Part shown: positions 26,869-38,612 of the stretch, piece by piece | Layout of the letters: each line of letters opens with the position of its first letter | Numbering within the stretch: the stretch's first letter is position 1 | Assembly: GCF_011400295.1 (NCBI RefSeq) | Contig: NZ_CP049859.1 | Span: 1,488,001 to 1,552,000, forward strand | Direction of reading: 5' to 3' | DNA from: Erysipelothrix sp. HDW6A | Lineage (GTDB): Bacteria > Bacillota_I > Bacilli_A > Erysipelotrichales > Erysipelotrichaceae | Length of the DNA: 64,000 bases | Notes under the pieces: generated by a model | Told to the model about the DNA's origin: nothing | Database searches by the model: none | Seen by the model: the letters and a program-made list of their open reading frames with translations, nothing else | Position numbers and translations under genes: made by a program

Positions 26869-26888
26869 ATACAGTTGTCGCTCTGTAT
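26869..26888 (-). other. 5'-end stem-loop of the oppA transcript
   Basis: ATACAG and CTGTAT pair around an 8-base loop. The predicted transcription start (about 26888) coincides with the outer edge of the stem, so the mRNA would begin in a hairpin, an arrangement known to protect transcripts from decay. Confidence 0.4.
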
Positions 26889-26894
26889 GAAATT

Positions 26895-26922
26895 ATTATA
26901 TACCACTTGAAATTAAAGTCAA
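26895..26922 (-). promoter_or_regulatory. Strong sigma-A promoter of oppA
   Basis: On the minus strand TTGACT (26917-26922) and a perfect TATAAT (26895-26900) are separated by 16 bases, about 48 bases upstream of the oppA start codon. Confidence 0.8.
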
Positions 26923-27005
26923 TGCTTTTTTCATATTTCTCTCACATATTTGAAAACTTTTAATTATATTTCTGAAAATTGTTTCATAGATGTAATTTTA
27001 TTACA

Positions 27006-27038
27006 TTGAAAAAAGGACTCCTGTTCAGAAGTCCTTTC
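27006..27038 (-). terminator. Terminator of the pdh operon
   Basis: On the minus strand AAAGGACT and AGTCCTTT form a stem around about 10 bases, followed by six T, about 20 bases after the lpdA stop. Confidence 0.88.
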
Positions 27039-27058
27039 TATATATACTATAGATACTA

Positions 27059-28465
27059 TTAAATATGAATTGGTAATCCAAGTGATAACTCAGATGCATC
27101 CATAATTGTTTCGGATAATGTTGGGTGAGCATGAATTGTTAAGGAAAGATCCTCAATATTCATACGTGCTTCAACAGCTAATCCAATTTCAGCGATAATA
27201 TCAGAAGCCCCAACACCAGCTACTTGGCCTCCAAGTAAGAGTCCTGAATCTTTTTCTGAAACAAGTCTTACAAAACCTTCTGTAGCATTTAGTGAAAGCG
27301 CACGTCCGTTAGCACCGAATGGGAATTTTGAAACTTTTACAGTTAATCCTTGTTCTTTTGCTTCTTTTTCAGTTAATCCAACTGTAGCAAGTTCAGGATC
27401 TGTAAAACATACTGCAGGAATCGCAACATAATCGATTTCTACATTTTCGCCTGAGATAGCTTCTGCTGCAATTTTTGCTTCATATGAAGCTTTATGTGCA
27501 AGAGCTGCTCCAGGAACAACATCACCGATTGCAAAGATATGTTCTTGTGATGTACGGCCTTGCTTGTCAACAACGATTAATCCACGATCTGTAGTCTCAA
27601 CATTAGCTACTACTAATCCTAAATCGTCTGTATTTGGACGACGTCCAACAGTTACAAGAACGTAATCAGCTTCGATTGTTGTTGGTTTACCATCAATTTC
27701 ATAAGTAACTGCAACACCGTTATCTAATTCTTTAGCTTCTTTAGCCATTGCATTTGTAACGATTGAAACATGTTTCTTAGCAAATTCATTTTCAACAAGT
27801 TTAATCATGTCTTTGTCGAATTGTGGCAAGATACTTGGGCTACCTTCTAATATAGTAACTTCTGTACCTAAGTTAGCGTAAACACCAGCTAACTCACTAC
27901 CGATGTAACCACCACCGATAACAACTAATTTCTTAGGAATTTCTTTTAAGTTTAATCCACCTGTTGAATCAAGTACTCGTTTACCATATTTGAAGCCTTT
28001 GATTTCAATTGGACGGCTACCTGTAGCAATAATTGCATTCTTAAATGTATAAGATTGTGCATCATCACCATTAACAACACGTAATTGGTGTGTATCATTG
28101 AAGAAAGCTGTACCACGAATGATTTCAACTTTATTCTTTTTAAGAAGCATTTCAACGCCGCTTGTAAGTTTCTTTACTACTTCGTTGTCTTTCCATGCTT
28201 GTGTCTTTGTAAAGTCAATTGTTACACCTTTAGTTGTAATTCCAAAAGGTTCTGAATGTAATGCTTCTTGGTAACGGTGTCCAGCATTAATTAATGCTTT
28301 TGAAGGAATACATCCAACGTTTAAACACACACCACCGATAAATTCTTTTTCAATGATTGCTACCTTTTGTCCAAGTTGTGCTGCACGGATTGCTGCAACG
28401 TATCCACCAGGACCTGAACCGATAACAACTGTTTCAAGTTCTAAAGCTAAATCTCCTACTACCAT
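27059..28465 (-). CDS. pdhD: Dihydrolipoyl dehydrogenase (E3)
   Basis: A 468-residue FAD flavoprotein that reoxidises the dihydrolipoyl arms of E2 with NAD+. The N-terminal FAD motif is [19 protein letters not shown] and the redox disulfide is in [13 protein letters not shown]. The NAD motif is [13 protein letters not shown]. The C-terminal His-Glu pair is in HAHPTLSE. There is no N-terminal lipoyl domain. It lies 17 bases after pdhC and is the last gene before the operon terminator. Confidence 0.95.
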   Translation of the reverse strand: MVVGDLALELETVVIGSGPGGYVAAIRAAQLGQKVAIIEKEFIGGVCLNVGCIPSKALINAGHRYQEALHSEPFGITTKGVTIDFTKTQAWKDNEVVKKLTSGVEMLLKKNKVEIIRGTAFFNDTHQLRVVNGDDAQSYTFKNAIIATGSRPIEIKGFKYGKRVLDSTGGLNLKEIPKKLVVIGGGYIGSELAGVYANLGTEVTILEGSPSILPQFDKDMIKLVENEFAKKHVSIVTNAMAKEAKELDNGVAVTYEIDGKPTTIEADYVLVTVGRRPNTDDLGLVVANVETTDRGLIVVDKQGRTSQEHIFAIGDVVPGAALAHKASYEAKIAAEAISGENVEIDYVAIPAVCFTDPELATVGLTEKEAKEQGLTVKVSKFPFGANGRALSLNATEGFVRLVSEKDSGLLLGGQVAGVGASDIIAEIGLAVEARMNIEDLSLTIHAHPTLSETIMDASELSLGLPIHI

Positions 28466-28482
28466 AATAATTTACACCTCTC

Positions 28483-30099
28483 TTATGATTCCATTAATAA
28501 TAATTCTGGATCGCTCAATAAACGTTTGATTTCATTCATTGCTGATTGAGCAGTCATACCATCGATAATACGGTGGTCAAAGCTTAATGAAAGAGCTAAG
28601 ACATTACCGATTCCTAATGTTCCATCTTCTAGAACAACTGGTTTCTTATCGATACGTCCAACACCTAAGATTGCAACTTCTGGGAAGTTGATGATTGGTG
28701 TAAACCATAGTCCACGAGCTGAACCAATATTTGAAATAGTAATTGTTCCATTTCTCATATCTGGTCCTGCAAGTTTATTGTCATTTGCATCTTTAGCAAG
28801 TTTTGTAATTTCTTTAGCAATTGAGAATAATCCTTTTGAATCTGCGTTCTTAATATTTGGAACGTATAATCCATGAGGTGTATCTGCTGCAAATCCAATA
28901 TTGTAGTAATTTTTGTAAACAATTTCATTTGTTTTATCATCAACACTACTATTTAATACTGGGTATTTACGTACAGTAGCAATTAATGCTTTAACTACGT
29001 AAGGTAAGAATGTTAACTTAACATCTTGTGATGCAGCAACATCTTTGAATTTCTTACGGTGGTTAACAAGTGCTGTAACATCCACTTCGTCAAAGATTGT
29101 AACGTGTGGTGCTTCTTTTTTACTTGTAAGCATTGCTTTTGCGATTGCACGACGTGTTGGTGTCATTGCAACGCGTGTTTCTTCTCCAGCTACAAATACA
29201 GGTGCTGCTGGTGCAGGTTTTTCTGCAGGAACATGAGCACTTGGTTGTACTGTTGTTTCTTGAGTTGTTTGTACTGGTGCTTCTACTGCTGGTGCTGCTT
29301 GTTGTGCTCCACCTTGTAAGAATGCATCAATATCTTGTTTACGAACATGTCCATGACGACCTGTTGCTGCTACCAATGTTAAATCAACACCTTTATCACG
29401 TGCATATTGACGTACTGAAGGCATTGCAAGTACACGGTTTGCAATTGTGTTATGAACAAATGTTGTTCCATCTCCTTGTGTTGCAGCTGCTGCTTGAGCA
29501 GTTGGAGCTGGTGCAGCTGCAGGAGCTGCTTGAGCAACGTGTCCACCACCAGCTGTAGTAATTTCAACAAGTGGATCTCCAACTGTTGATACTGTACCTG
29601 GTTGTACGTGGATTTTTGCAATTGTACCACTTACTGGTGATGGTACTTCTTGTACTAATTTATCGTTTTGGATTTCTAAGAGAGGTTCATCTTCTTTAAT
29701 TGAATCGCCTTCTTTAACAAACCATTGAACAATTTCACCTTCAGCAATACCTTCTCCAACATCTGGCATGTTGAATGTAAAGTTTGCGGATGCAGCTGGT
29801 GCTGCAGGTGCTGGTGCTGCTTCAACTGGTGCTTCTGGAGCAGCTGGTGCGGGTGCACCACCTTCAACAGCGATTTCAATTAAGCTATCACCAACAGTTG
29901 AAACTGTACCTGGTTGAACTAAAATTTTTGTAATTGTACCAGCAACTGGTGATGGTACTTCTTGTACTAATTTATCATTTTGGATTTCTAAGAGAGGTTC
30001 ATCTTCTTTGATGGTATCCCCTTCTTTAACAAACCATTGAACGATTTCGCCTTCAGCGATGCCTTCTCCGACATCTGGCATTTTAAAAATATATGACAT
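28483..30099 (-). CDS. pdhC: Pyruvate dehydrogenase E2, dihydrolipoamide acetyltransferase, two lipoyl domains
   Basis: A 538-residue core subunit. Two nearly identical lipoyl domains (about residues 1-78 and 106-182) carry the lipoyl lysines Lys43 and Lys147, each in [11 protein letters not shown]. They are joined by Ala/Pro-rich linkers. A peripheral-subunit-binding domain (about 230-265) holds [15 protein letters not shown], and the catalytic domain (about 310-538) ends with the HxxxD motif DHRIIDG. The start at 30099 follows GAAGGGAG by 8 bases. The near identity of the two lipoyl domains at the DNA level suggests a recent duplication or gene conversion. It depends on lipoylation, probably by the adjacent lplA product. 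Confidence 0.95.
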   Translation of the reverse strand: MSYIFKMPDVGEGIAEGEIVQWFVKEGDTIKEDEPLLEIQNDKLVQEVPSPVAGTITKILVQPGTVSTVGDSLIEIAVEGGAPAPAAPEAPVEAAPAPAAPAASANFTFNMPDVGEGIAEGEIVQWFVKEGDSIKEDEPLLEIQNDKLVQEVPSPVSGTIAKIHVQPGTVSTVGDPLVEITTAGGGHVAQAAPAAAPAPTAQAAAATQGDGTTFVHNTIANRVLAMPSVRQYARDKGVDLTLVAATGRHGHVRKQDIDAFLQGGAQQAAPAVEAPVQTTQETTVQPSAHVPAEKPAPAAPVFVAGEETRVAMTPTRRAIAKAMLTSKKEAPHVTIFDEVDVTALVNHRKKFKDVAASQDVKLTFLPYVVKALIATVRKYPVLNSSVDDKTNEIVYKNYYNIGFAADTPHGLYVPNIKNADSKGLFSIAKEITKLAKDANDNKLAGPDMRNGTITISNIGSARGLWFTPIINFPEVAILGVGRIDKKPVVLEDGTLGIGNVLALSLSFDHRIIDGMTAQSAMNEIKRLLSDPELLLMES

Positions 30100-30117
30100 A
30101 CTGTTTGCTCCCTTCAA

Positions 30118-31097
30118 TTAGTCAAAGTTCACTGTTTCACGAACTTTTTCAACGACATCTGTAACACTTGGTAACCAATCACCTTCAGCTAAACCAAATG
30201 GGAAGATCGTATCAGGTGCAGCCACACGTCCAATAGGTGCTGTTAATGATAGAATTGCACGTTCTGCGATTTCTGCCATAACTGTAGCGCCAACTCCTGC
30301 TTGACGTTGTGCTTCTTGAACAACTACTAAGCGACCAGTTTTTGTAACTGATGCAACGATTGTTTCAATATCAAGTGGTGATACTGTACGTAAGTCAATA
30401 ACTTCTGCTGAAATACCTTCTTTAGCAAGGACATCAACAGCTTTAATTGCTTCACGAACCATGTATCCGTAAGTAACGATAGTAACATCATTACCTTCAT
30501 TAACTACGTTTGCTTTTCCTAATGGAATTGTATAGTATCCTTCAGGAACTTCATCACGGAATGAACGGTAAAGTTTCATGTGTTCTAAGTAAACAACTGG
30601 ATCGTTGTCTTCAATTGCAGCTAATAGTAAACCTTTAGCATCATAAGGGTTTGAAGGAATAACTACTTTAATCCCTGGTGAGTGTGCAATTAAACTTTCT
30701 AAGTTGTCTGAGTGAAGCTCAGGTGTATGAACCCCACCACCAAATGGTGAACGAATTGTAATAGGCATTTGGCGTGTACCACCCATACGGTAACGAGTAC
30801 GTGCCATTTGTGCTACTACTGAGTCCATTACTTCAAAGATAAATCCAAAGAATTGAATTTCTGGAATTGGACGGAATTTTTCTAATGCTAAACCAATTGC
30901 AAGTCCACCAATACCGGACTCAGCAAGAGGTGTGTCAAATACACGATCTTCACCGTGTTTTTCTTGAAGACCTTCAGTCGCACGGAAAACTCCACCGTTC
31001 TTCCCTACGTCTTCACCGAAAATTAATGTGTTTTCATCACGTTCAAGGGCAATGTCAAGCGCTTCGGTAATGGCTTGAATCATAGTTAGTTGTGCCA

Positions 31098-31098
<1 letters not shown>
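30118..31098 (-). CDS. pdhB: Pyruvate dehydrogenase E1 component, beta subunit
   Basis: A 326-residue transketolase-fold subunit that pairs with PdhA to decarboxylate pyruvate. The sequences [34 protein letters not shown] and [16 protein letters not shown] are standard E1-beta landmarks. The ATG overlaps the pdhA stop by one base (TAATG), implying coupled synthesis of the two subunits. Confidence 0.95.
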
Positions 31099-32302
<1,204 letters not shown>

Positions 32303-32376
32303 TGATAATGCTAGGATATCCCGAGATTTCGTTAAATAGACTTAATTTTTCACAATCGTTTTGTAAATATATGGAA

Positions 32377-33363
32377 TTAATTGAACATTAAGTCTAAGAT
32401 TTCTTCTTTTTTAATACCGCCAAAATAGGTACCAATGTGGTATGAATCAAGAATCGCTTCTACATCTTTTTGGTGGAATCGTACCCCTTTTAATCGATTT
32501 TCTATTTCTTCAACATCTTCAACACCAAGGTAATCACCAATGAAACGAATGTTCTCAATACGTCCATGATCAACATCCATTAACACTTCAAGTTTACCAC
32601 CAGGGAATCGGCGACTATTCTTTAAGTTAAACTCTGGTGAATAACCATAAATCCAATCCCATGTTGAGAATCGGTTCATTGCTTCAAATTCAATCTTTGC
32701 GATATCTTCTTCCGATAAGACAATTTCTTCATCTTGACCTTGATTTGATAAATAATATTGAAGAGCATCCCAGAATTGTTGGAGTGTTGTTCCTTCAGGT
32801 AAATGTTCTTTAATATTAGTTACACGAGAACGCACTGATTTAACACCTTTAGATGTAATCTTATCTGGATCAACATTAAGTGCATCTACTAAATCTTCAA
32901 CCTTTACATCAAACATTAAAGTACCATGATGCATTAGCTTACCATTTGCTACACGTTGAGCATTACCCGATATTTTAAGTCCGTCTACAAGAATGTCATT
33001 ACGACCAGATGCCTCAGCTTTAACACCCATACTTTCTAAAGCGTCTATGACTGGTTGTACGTATTTTTTGTAATTAACTTTACTTGGGTCATCTACATTA
33101 ATAATAAATGTGAAGTTTAGATTCCCTAAATCATGATATACAGCCCCACCACCAGAAACACGGCGAGCAACTTTAACGCCATTATCATCAATAAACTTCT
33201 GATTAATTTCTTCAGCAGTATTTTGGTTCTTGCCAATGATTACTGACGGCTCATTTTGCCATAAAAAGAAAAAATCGTCATCACAATCAATATATTTCAT
33301 AGCATACTCATCAAGTGCTAGATTGAAATACGGATTGGTTGACGGATTAATTAAGTATCTCAT
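32377..33363 (-). CDS. lplA: Lipoate-protein ligase
   Basis: A 328-residue ligase attaching lipoate to lipoyl domains via lipoyl-AMP. The core motif RRVSGGGAVYHDLGNLNFTFI (from residue 67, Arg67 to Asp78 key) and the Lys in ISGNAQR are present. The C-terminal accessory domain is retained (about residues 245-328), as in the bacterial LplA that scavenges free lipoate. The ATG at 33363 follows AGAGGA by about 8 bases; the ORF extends 20 codons upstream but without family likeness. The position just ahead of pdhABCD suggests it lipoylates PdhC. No lipoate biosynthesis gene is seen in the window. Confidence 0.93.
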   Translation of the reverse strand: MRYLINPSTNPYFNLALDEYAMKYIDCDDDFFFLWQNEPSVIIGKNQNTAEEINQKFIDDNGVKVARRVSGGGAVYHDLGNLNFTFIINVDDPSKVNYKKYVQPVIDALESMGVKAEASGRNDILVDGLKISGNAQRVANGKLMHHGTLMFDVKVEDLVDALNVDPDKITSKGVKSVRSRVTNIKEHLPEGTTLQQFWDALQYYLSNQGQDEEIVLSEEDIAKIEFEAMNRFSTWDWIYGYSPEFNLKNSRRFPGGKLEVLMDVDHGRIENIRFIGDYLGVEDVEEIENRLKGVRFHQKDVEAILDSYHIGTYFGGIKKEEILDLMFN

Positions 33364-33450
33364 TTCATTTCCTCTTTTCTCATTCAATGATATAATTTTA
33401 TCGACAATTAATGTATAATTCAATGATTTTACACAGAAGAAGGAGAAACT

Positions 33451-33858
33451 ATGTCATTCACATTTGATTTTTCATTAACAACACCAGCACTAATATTTCC
33501 TGCCTTATCACTATTAATGTTGGCATATACAAACCGATTTGTGGTTCTTGCTGATTTAATTCGTGATCTTTATGAACGTCACCAGGCACATCCTGACGAG
33601 CGAAATTTAAACCAAATCGCTAATCTACAATTTCGTATGACCCTCATCAAGAAAATGCAGATGTTTGGAGCTGTTGCGTTTGCGATTGCAGCCATCAGTA
33701 TGCTTGCAGCAATGGTCAACATTCCCAAACTCTCAGGTGTTCTCTTTATTACAAGTTTAATATGCTTAGTAATATCCCTTGTTTACTTATTAAAAGAATT
33801 GTCAGTTTCCATTGATGCACTAACAATTCAATTGGATGATATCAAAAACCAAAAATAG
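33451..33858 (+). CDS. DUF2721 membrane protein
   Basis: A 135-residue protein with three predicted membrane helices: about residues 10-28, 70-90 and 95-115. The layout, with a conserved TNRF then a charged helix (LIRDLYERHQAH and RMTLIKKMQ) between helices 1 and 2, matches DUF2721. The function of that family is unknown. AGAAGGAG lies 7 bases before the ATG. It is divergent from lplA and followed by a bidirectional terminator. Confidence 0.75.
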   Translation: MSFTFDFSLTTPALIFPALSLLMLAYTNRFVVLADLIRDLYERHQAHPDERNLNQIANLQFRMTLIKKMQMFGAVAFAIAAISMLAAMVNIPKLSGVLFITSLICLVISLVYLLKELSVSIDALTIQLDDIKNQK

Positions 33859-33886
33859 CCGTGGATTAATTTCCACAGCTATTTTT

Positions 33887-33888
<2 letters not shown>
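33851..33888. terminator. Bidirectional terminator between DUF2721 and bgl genes
   Basis: AAATAGC plus GTGGA pair with TCCAC plus GCTATTT around a 6-base loop, with A-rich and T-rich flanks. It overlaps the DUF2721 stop codon and ends next to the converging glucosidase stop. Confidence 0.88.
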
Positions 33889-35359
<1,471 letters not shown>

Positions 35360-35471
35360 TCATTCTTGTTTCCTCAATTAATTTATGGTTCCATTGTAGC
35401 GCGTACTCTTCGTATCCGTAATATCTACAGGGTAATATGGTAATACTTTCTTTTTATTTAATGAAACCGTA

Positions 35472-35498
35472 TAAAAAAGACGGAAATTGCTTCCGTCA
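35472..35498 (-). terminator. Terminator of the RpiR regulator gene
   Basis: On the minus strand GACGGAA and TTCCGTC form a 7-bp stem around a 5-base loop, followed by six T. Confidence 0.88.
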
Positions 35499-36377
35499 TT
35501 CTCCTAATAATATATTTTTAAGGTATTCGCCTTGTTCATTAATATGTTGTCCTGATTTGTACTGTCTCAATACATTGTTTTGATAATCCAGTTGGAACAA
35601 CATGGCATATATAATATCAGCAACAAATTGCATAGCAATCCTTGATGCAAAGACTCCCATTTTTACCATTCTCTTTTCACTATTATCGATTAATACAGAA
35701 CAGTCTACAAGATTAGCATAGGGTGTATTCGGATTGGCTGAAATCAAAATAACTTCACACTTTGCTTCTTTAAATTGCGTAATCCAATCTCTTACTTGTT
35801 TACTATTTGCGTAAGTACTAAAGATTACTGCCACCTCTTTGTGGTTCTTAAATCTTGGAGGAAAATAGTTATGGAATCCCATTGTATTGTCACAAGAGGA
35901 AGGATAACCTATATGCTTAAGTTTGTTATGGAAGTCCAGTGCAACAAGTGCCGAGTTTCCAATTCCCCATAAAGTGATACGATGAGCGTCTTCTAATAGA
36001 TTAACAGCTTGGCGCAAATCTTTAATATTAAGATTATGATAGGCATCTTCAATAGCCTGTGAATTCAAATTCACAAAAGCTTTTACAATTGCTTCGTCTG
36101 AGTCAGTAGGTAATATTGGCATATCAACTTCAATTCTTTCGTTTTGAAGAAGTATCATGCTTATTTCTTTAGCTAAGGTAATTTTAAAGTCAGAAAAACC
36201 TTTAAAACCAAGCTTCTGGCAAAATCTTACGACAGTAGAATTAGAAGAAAAAACTGTTGCACTAAAATCACTTATCGTCATTTCAATTACCTTTTTTGGA
36301 TTTTCAAGTATGTAGTGAGCAATTTCTTTTTCATTATCAGATAGGTTCTTTGTATTCTTTAGGTCATCAATTAGCAT
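35496..36377 (-). CDS. MurR/RpiR-family transcriptional regulator
   Basis: A 293-residue regulator with an N-terminal HTH (about residues 1-75, including FSSNSTVVRFCQKLGFKGFSDFK) and a C-terminal SIS sugar-phosphate-binding domain (about 105-235, GIGNSALVALDFHNKL). Such proteins sense phosphosugars. Placement just upstream of the 6-phospho-beta-glucosidase gene, with a separating terminator, suggests that it controls that gene. The start at 36377 has AGAGGG about 7 bases upstream. Confidence 0.88.
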   Translation of the reverse strand: MLIDDLKNTKNLSDNEKEIAHYILENPKKVIEMTISDFSATVFSSNSTVVRFCQKLGFKGFSDFKITLAKEISMILLQNERIEVDMPILPTDSDEAIVKAFVNLNSQAIEDAYHNLNIKDLRQAVNLLEDAHRITLWGIGNSALVALDFHNKLKHIGYPSSCDNTMGFHNYFPPRFKNHKEVAVIFSTYANSKQVRDWITQFKEAKCEVILISANPNTPYANLVDCSVLIDNSEKRMVKMGVFASRIAMQFVADIIYAMLFQLDYQNNVLRQYKSGQHINEQGEYLKNILLGE

Positions 36378-36399
36378 ACATATCCCTCTTTTCTTACTT

Positions 36400-36408
36400 A
36401 TTATACCA
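36400..36408 (-). promoter_or_regulatory. Extended -10 promoter of the RpiR regulator gene
   Basis: On the minus strand TGGTATAAT is a perfect extended -10 box, 23 bases before the start codon. No good -35 is seen, as is common for extended -10 promoters. Confidence 0.5.
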
Positions 36409-36430
36409 TTTTGAAAAGGCTTAAAGATTA

Positions 36431-36458
36431 TAAAAAACAACTCCGTAATGGAGTTGTT
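36431..36458 (-). terminator. Terminator of the 36457-36813 gene
   Basis: On the minus strand AACAACTCC-ATTAC-GGAGTTGTT is a perfect 9-bp stem followed by TTTT. Confidence 0.9.
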
Positions 36459-36813
36459 AGTGCATCAGTCTATTTTCATCGTTTGCGCTGCGAATAAACT
36501 CTTGGAGTGTTTCAAATACAGCCTGTGTCTCTTTCGCATCAAATGTTTCAAAATCTTCTTCTAAGAAAAAGTATTCGACAAGTGGTAGAATGTCTTTTTC
36601 GTTCATAGCATCATGAATTGCAGTAAAGAAAGAAACAATGTATCGTTTGATATTTTCATTAACTCGATACGTTTGAATTTCCTCAAGTACCGCCTCTAAA
36701 TTATCTTCGATTTCATAAAGATTAATTGGGCGAAAAGGAGGAATCAAAATTTGCATCGACAAATCGACTGGATTTTTATTTACAATAATAACTTGTTTTT
36801 CTTCTGGTTTCAT
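36457..36813 (-). CDS. Hypothetical small soluble protein
   Basis: A 118-residue protein I do not recognise. It begins KPEEKQVIIVNKNPVDLS, has a Pro-rich turn (LIPPFRPINL), then looks helical and acidic. There is no signal peptide or membrane helix. AAGGAAGGG precedes the ATG at 36813, which is preferred over an extension 17 codons upstream. It is monocistronic with its own terminator and is divergent from the M24 peptidase gene. Confidence 0.65.
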   Translation of the reverse strand: MKPEEKQVIIVNKNPVDLSMQILIPPFRPINLYEIEDNLEAVLEEIQTYRVNENIKRYIVSFFTAIHDAMNEKDILPLVEYFFLEEDFETFDAKETQAVFETLQEFIRSANDENRLMH

Positions 36814-36858
36814 AGTATCCCTTCCTTTCACATTTATCTTATCACATCTTAGATAACA

Positions 36859-36886
36859 TTGCATTTTAGAGAACTCCTACTATAAT
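36859..36886 (+). promoter_or_regulatory. Promoter of the M24 peptidase gene
   Basis: TTGCAT (36859-36864) and a perfect TATAAT (36881-36886) are 16 bases apart. GAGGAGG follows at 36894-36900, just before the ATG at 36908, giving a leader of about 15 bases. Confidence 0.65.
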
Positions 36887-36907
36887 TATTAATGAGGAGG
36901 AATTACC

Positions 36908-37948
36908 ATGCGATACAAGAAATTACAAGAAATAATGACACTACCCCAAATACTTGTGACAGACCCAGTAATGATCTATTACTTTATTGGGAAAGAGTAT
37001 GATCCAGGAGAGCGTCTCTTAGCTCTACTTATTCAAAAAGATAAAGAACCACTTCTATTCCTAAACAAACTATTCATAGCACCAGACACTATCAAAACAA
37101 TCTCTTATGAAGATAGTGATAATCCAATTAATCTAATCAAGTCATACTTAGCCCACAAAGATCTCGGTATTGATGGAACGTGGGCTGCACGATTCGTGAT
37201 TCCTTTTATCCATGATTACGACATTCATGATGCTTCTGCTACTTTAGAATCCCTGCGTCGTATTAAGGATAATGACGAAATTGAACTCATGACAAAAGTT
37301 TCTGAACATAATGATCGAATCATGGAAGAACTGAAACATGAAATTCGTGTAGGTATGACTGAAATTGAATTAGCTGACATTATCAACACAAAGCAAAACA
37401 CAGATCCATTAGAAGGTGTCAGTTTCACTCCAATCGCACTGTTCAGTGAGAACATTGCTGACCCTCATGGCATTCCATCAAATCGTAAGCTTACAGAAAA
37501 CGATATGGTACTGATAGATATGGGTGGAATGTATAAGCATTATGCATCAGACATGACACGTTGTTTCCTAGTAGGTAGTAAGCCAGAGCTTGAGAAGATT
37601 TATGAAATCTGTCGACAAGCAAATGAAGCTGCTATTGCCGCTATAGCACCAGGTGTCAGTTTCGCCTCTATTGATAAAGCTGCTCGAGATGTGATTAGTG
37701 ATGCAGGCTATGGAGAATACTTCGTACACCGCACTGGTCATGGAATAGGATTAGAGGCTCATGAAAACCTTGATGTATCCTCAAGTAACCAGGAACTTGT
37801 CCAAATAGGGATGTGTTTTTCAATCGAACCAGGAATCTATATCCCGGGAGTTGGCGGTGTAAGAGTTGAAGACCTAGTCTGCGTCAGTGAACATGGTGTA
37901 AAGGTATTAAATCACTATACCAAGTCATTAGAACAAATAGTTCAATAA
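36908..37948 (+). CDS. pepQ: Xaa-Pro peptidase, M24 family
   Basis: A 346-residue metallopeptidase with a creatinase N-terminal domain (about 1-120) and the pita-bread catalytic domain (about 125-346). Metal ligands are readable: Asp in LIDMGGMY, Asp in SDMTRCF, His in HRTGHGIGLEAHE, Glu in FSIEPGIY and Glu in GVRVED. It removes N-terminal residues preceding proline (aminopeptidase P or prolidase type). PepQ versus PepP cannot be settled by sequence alone. It would act downstream of the Opp importer in peptide use. Confidence 0.88.
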   Translation: MRYKKLQEIMTLPQILVTDPVMIYYFIGKEYDPGERLLALLIQKDKEPLLFLNKLFIAPDTIKTISYEDSDNPINLIKSYLAHKDLGIDGTWAARFVIPFIHDYDIHDASATLESLRRIKDNDEIELMTKVSEHNDRIMEELKHEIRVGMTEIELADIINTKQNTDPLEGVSFTPIALFSENIADPHGIPSNRKLTENDMVLIDMGGMYKHYASDMTRCFLVGSKPELEKIYEICRQANEAAIAAIAPGVSFASIDKAARDVISDAGYGEYFVHRTGHGIGLEAHENLDVSSSNQELVQIGMCFSIEPGIYIPGVGGVRVEDLVCVSEHGVKVLNHYTKSLEQIVQ

Positions 37949-38002
37949 AATACCTCTCTTTTAGACACGAAACAGAAGATTTGAGAATAATAAAGGGTAC
38001 TA

Positions 38003-38032
38003 TAAGTATGCAATCTTCGGATTGTATGCTTA
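38003..38032. other. Stable UUCG-capped hairpin without a T-run
   Basis: AAGTATGCAATC, TTCG, GATTGTATGCTT form a 12- to 13-bp stem with two G-U pairs and the extra-stable C(UUCG)G tetraloop. It lies in the 3' region of the M24 peptidase transcript, 17 bases before the bidirectional terminator. AGGG (37994-37997) and CCCT may extend it. It is not a terminator by itself. Confidence 0.55.
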
Positions 38033-38047
38033 CATCCCCTCAAGCAT

Positions 38048-38076
38048 TGAAAAGCGACTATATCAGTCGCTTTTCC
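38048..38076. terminator. Bidirectional terminator between pepQ and cyclophilin genes
   Basis: GAAAAGCGACT and AGTCGCTTTTC form an 11-bp perfect stem around ATATC, giving A- and T-rich ends on both strands. Confidence 0.9.
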
Positions 38077-38555
38077 TATATTATTTCAATTGTTTGGATT
38101 ACTTGGTCTTCAAGTGGTTTATCATTACTGTTTCGTTTAACGTTAACGATTTCTTGAATTACATCAAGTCCTTCGATAACTTTACCAAATGAAGCATATT
38201 GTCCATCTAAGTGTGGTGAATCTTGAGCCATGATAAAGAATTGGCTTCCTGCGCTGTTTGGATCGTATGCACGAGCCATAGAGAATACACCTTCACTATG
38301 CTTTAAATCATTCTTAAAGCCATTTGATGTGAATTCTCCCTCGATTTGATATCCAGGTCCACCCATTCCAGTTCCTGTAGGGTCTCCACCTTGGATCATA
38401 AATCCTGGAATAACACGGTGGAAGATTAATCCATCATAGAACTTGTCGTTAATTAACTTGACGAAGTTCTCTACTGTTTTTGGTGCAATTTCTGGGTACA
38501 ACTCAGCAATCATTGTACTACCGGTTGTCATTGTGATTTTTATTTTAGTTTCCAT
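38076..38555 (-). CDS. Peptidyl-prolyl cis-trans isomerase, cyclophilin type
   Basis: A 159-residue cytoplasmic cyclophilin catalysing proline isomerisation. The sequence FHRVIPGFMIQGGDPTGTG contains the catalytic Arg and the Phe/Met/Gln of the active site, and SAGSQFFI and DGQYASFGKV complete the pocket; Tyr replaces the Trp or His often seen there. There is no signal peptide. The ATG at 38555 is preceded by CGGAGG at 6 bases, preferred over an upstream extension. Confidence 0.93.
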   Translation of the reverse strand: METKIKITMTTGSTMIAELYPEIAPKTVENFVKLINDKFYDGLIFHRVIPGFMIQGGDPTGTGMGGPGYQIEGEFTSNGFKNDLKHSEGVFSMARAYDPNSAGSQFFIMAQDSPHLDGQYASFGKVIEGLDVIQEIVNVKRNSNDKPLEDQVIQTIEII

Positions 38556-38565
38556 AAATACCTCC

Positions 38566-38593
38566 GTGACAATCATACCAAACATGCTATAAT
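38566..38593 (+). promoter_or_regulatory. Promoter of the ChbG-like deacetylase gene
   Basis: GTGACA (38566-38571, 5 of 6) and TATAAT (38588-38593, perfect) are 16 bases apart. Transcription would start close to the AGGAGG site, giving a very short leader. Confidence 0.7.
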
Positions 38594-38612
38594 TTTACTA
38601 GGAGGATTTAAT

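Noticed and set aside
29059-29319. Cys-rich 86-residue plus-strand ORF
   Set aside because: It is the reverse shadow of the Ala/Pro-rich linker of pdhC; Gly/Ala codons read backwards give Cys. No ribosome-binding site or independent signal.
29133-29558. 141-residue Leu/Val-rich ORF antisense to pdhC
   Set aside because: Same cause: biased codons of the linker region read on the other strand.
37949-38075. Riboswitch in the gap after pepQ
   Set aside because: It lies downstream of both converging genes, so it cannot control translation or transcription of either start.
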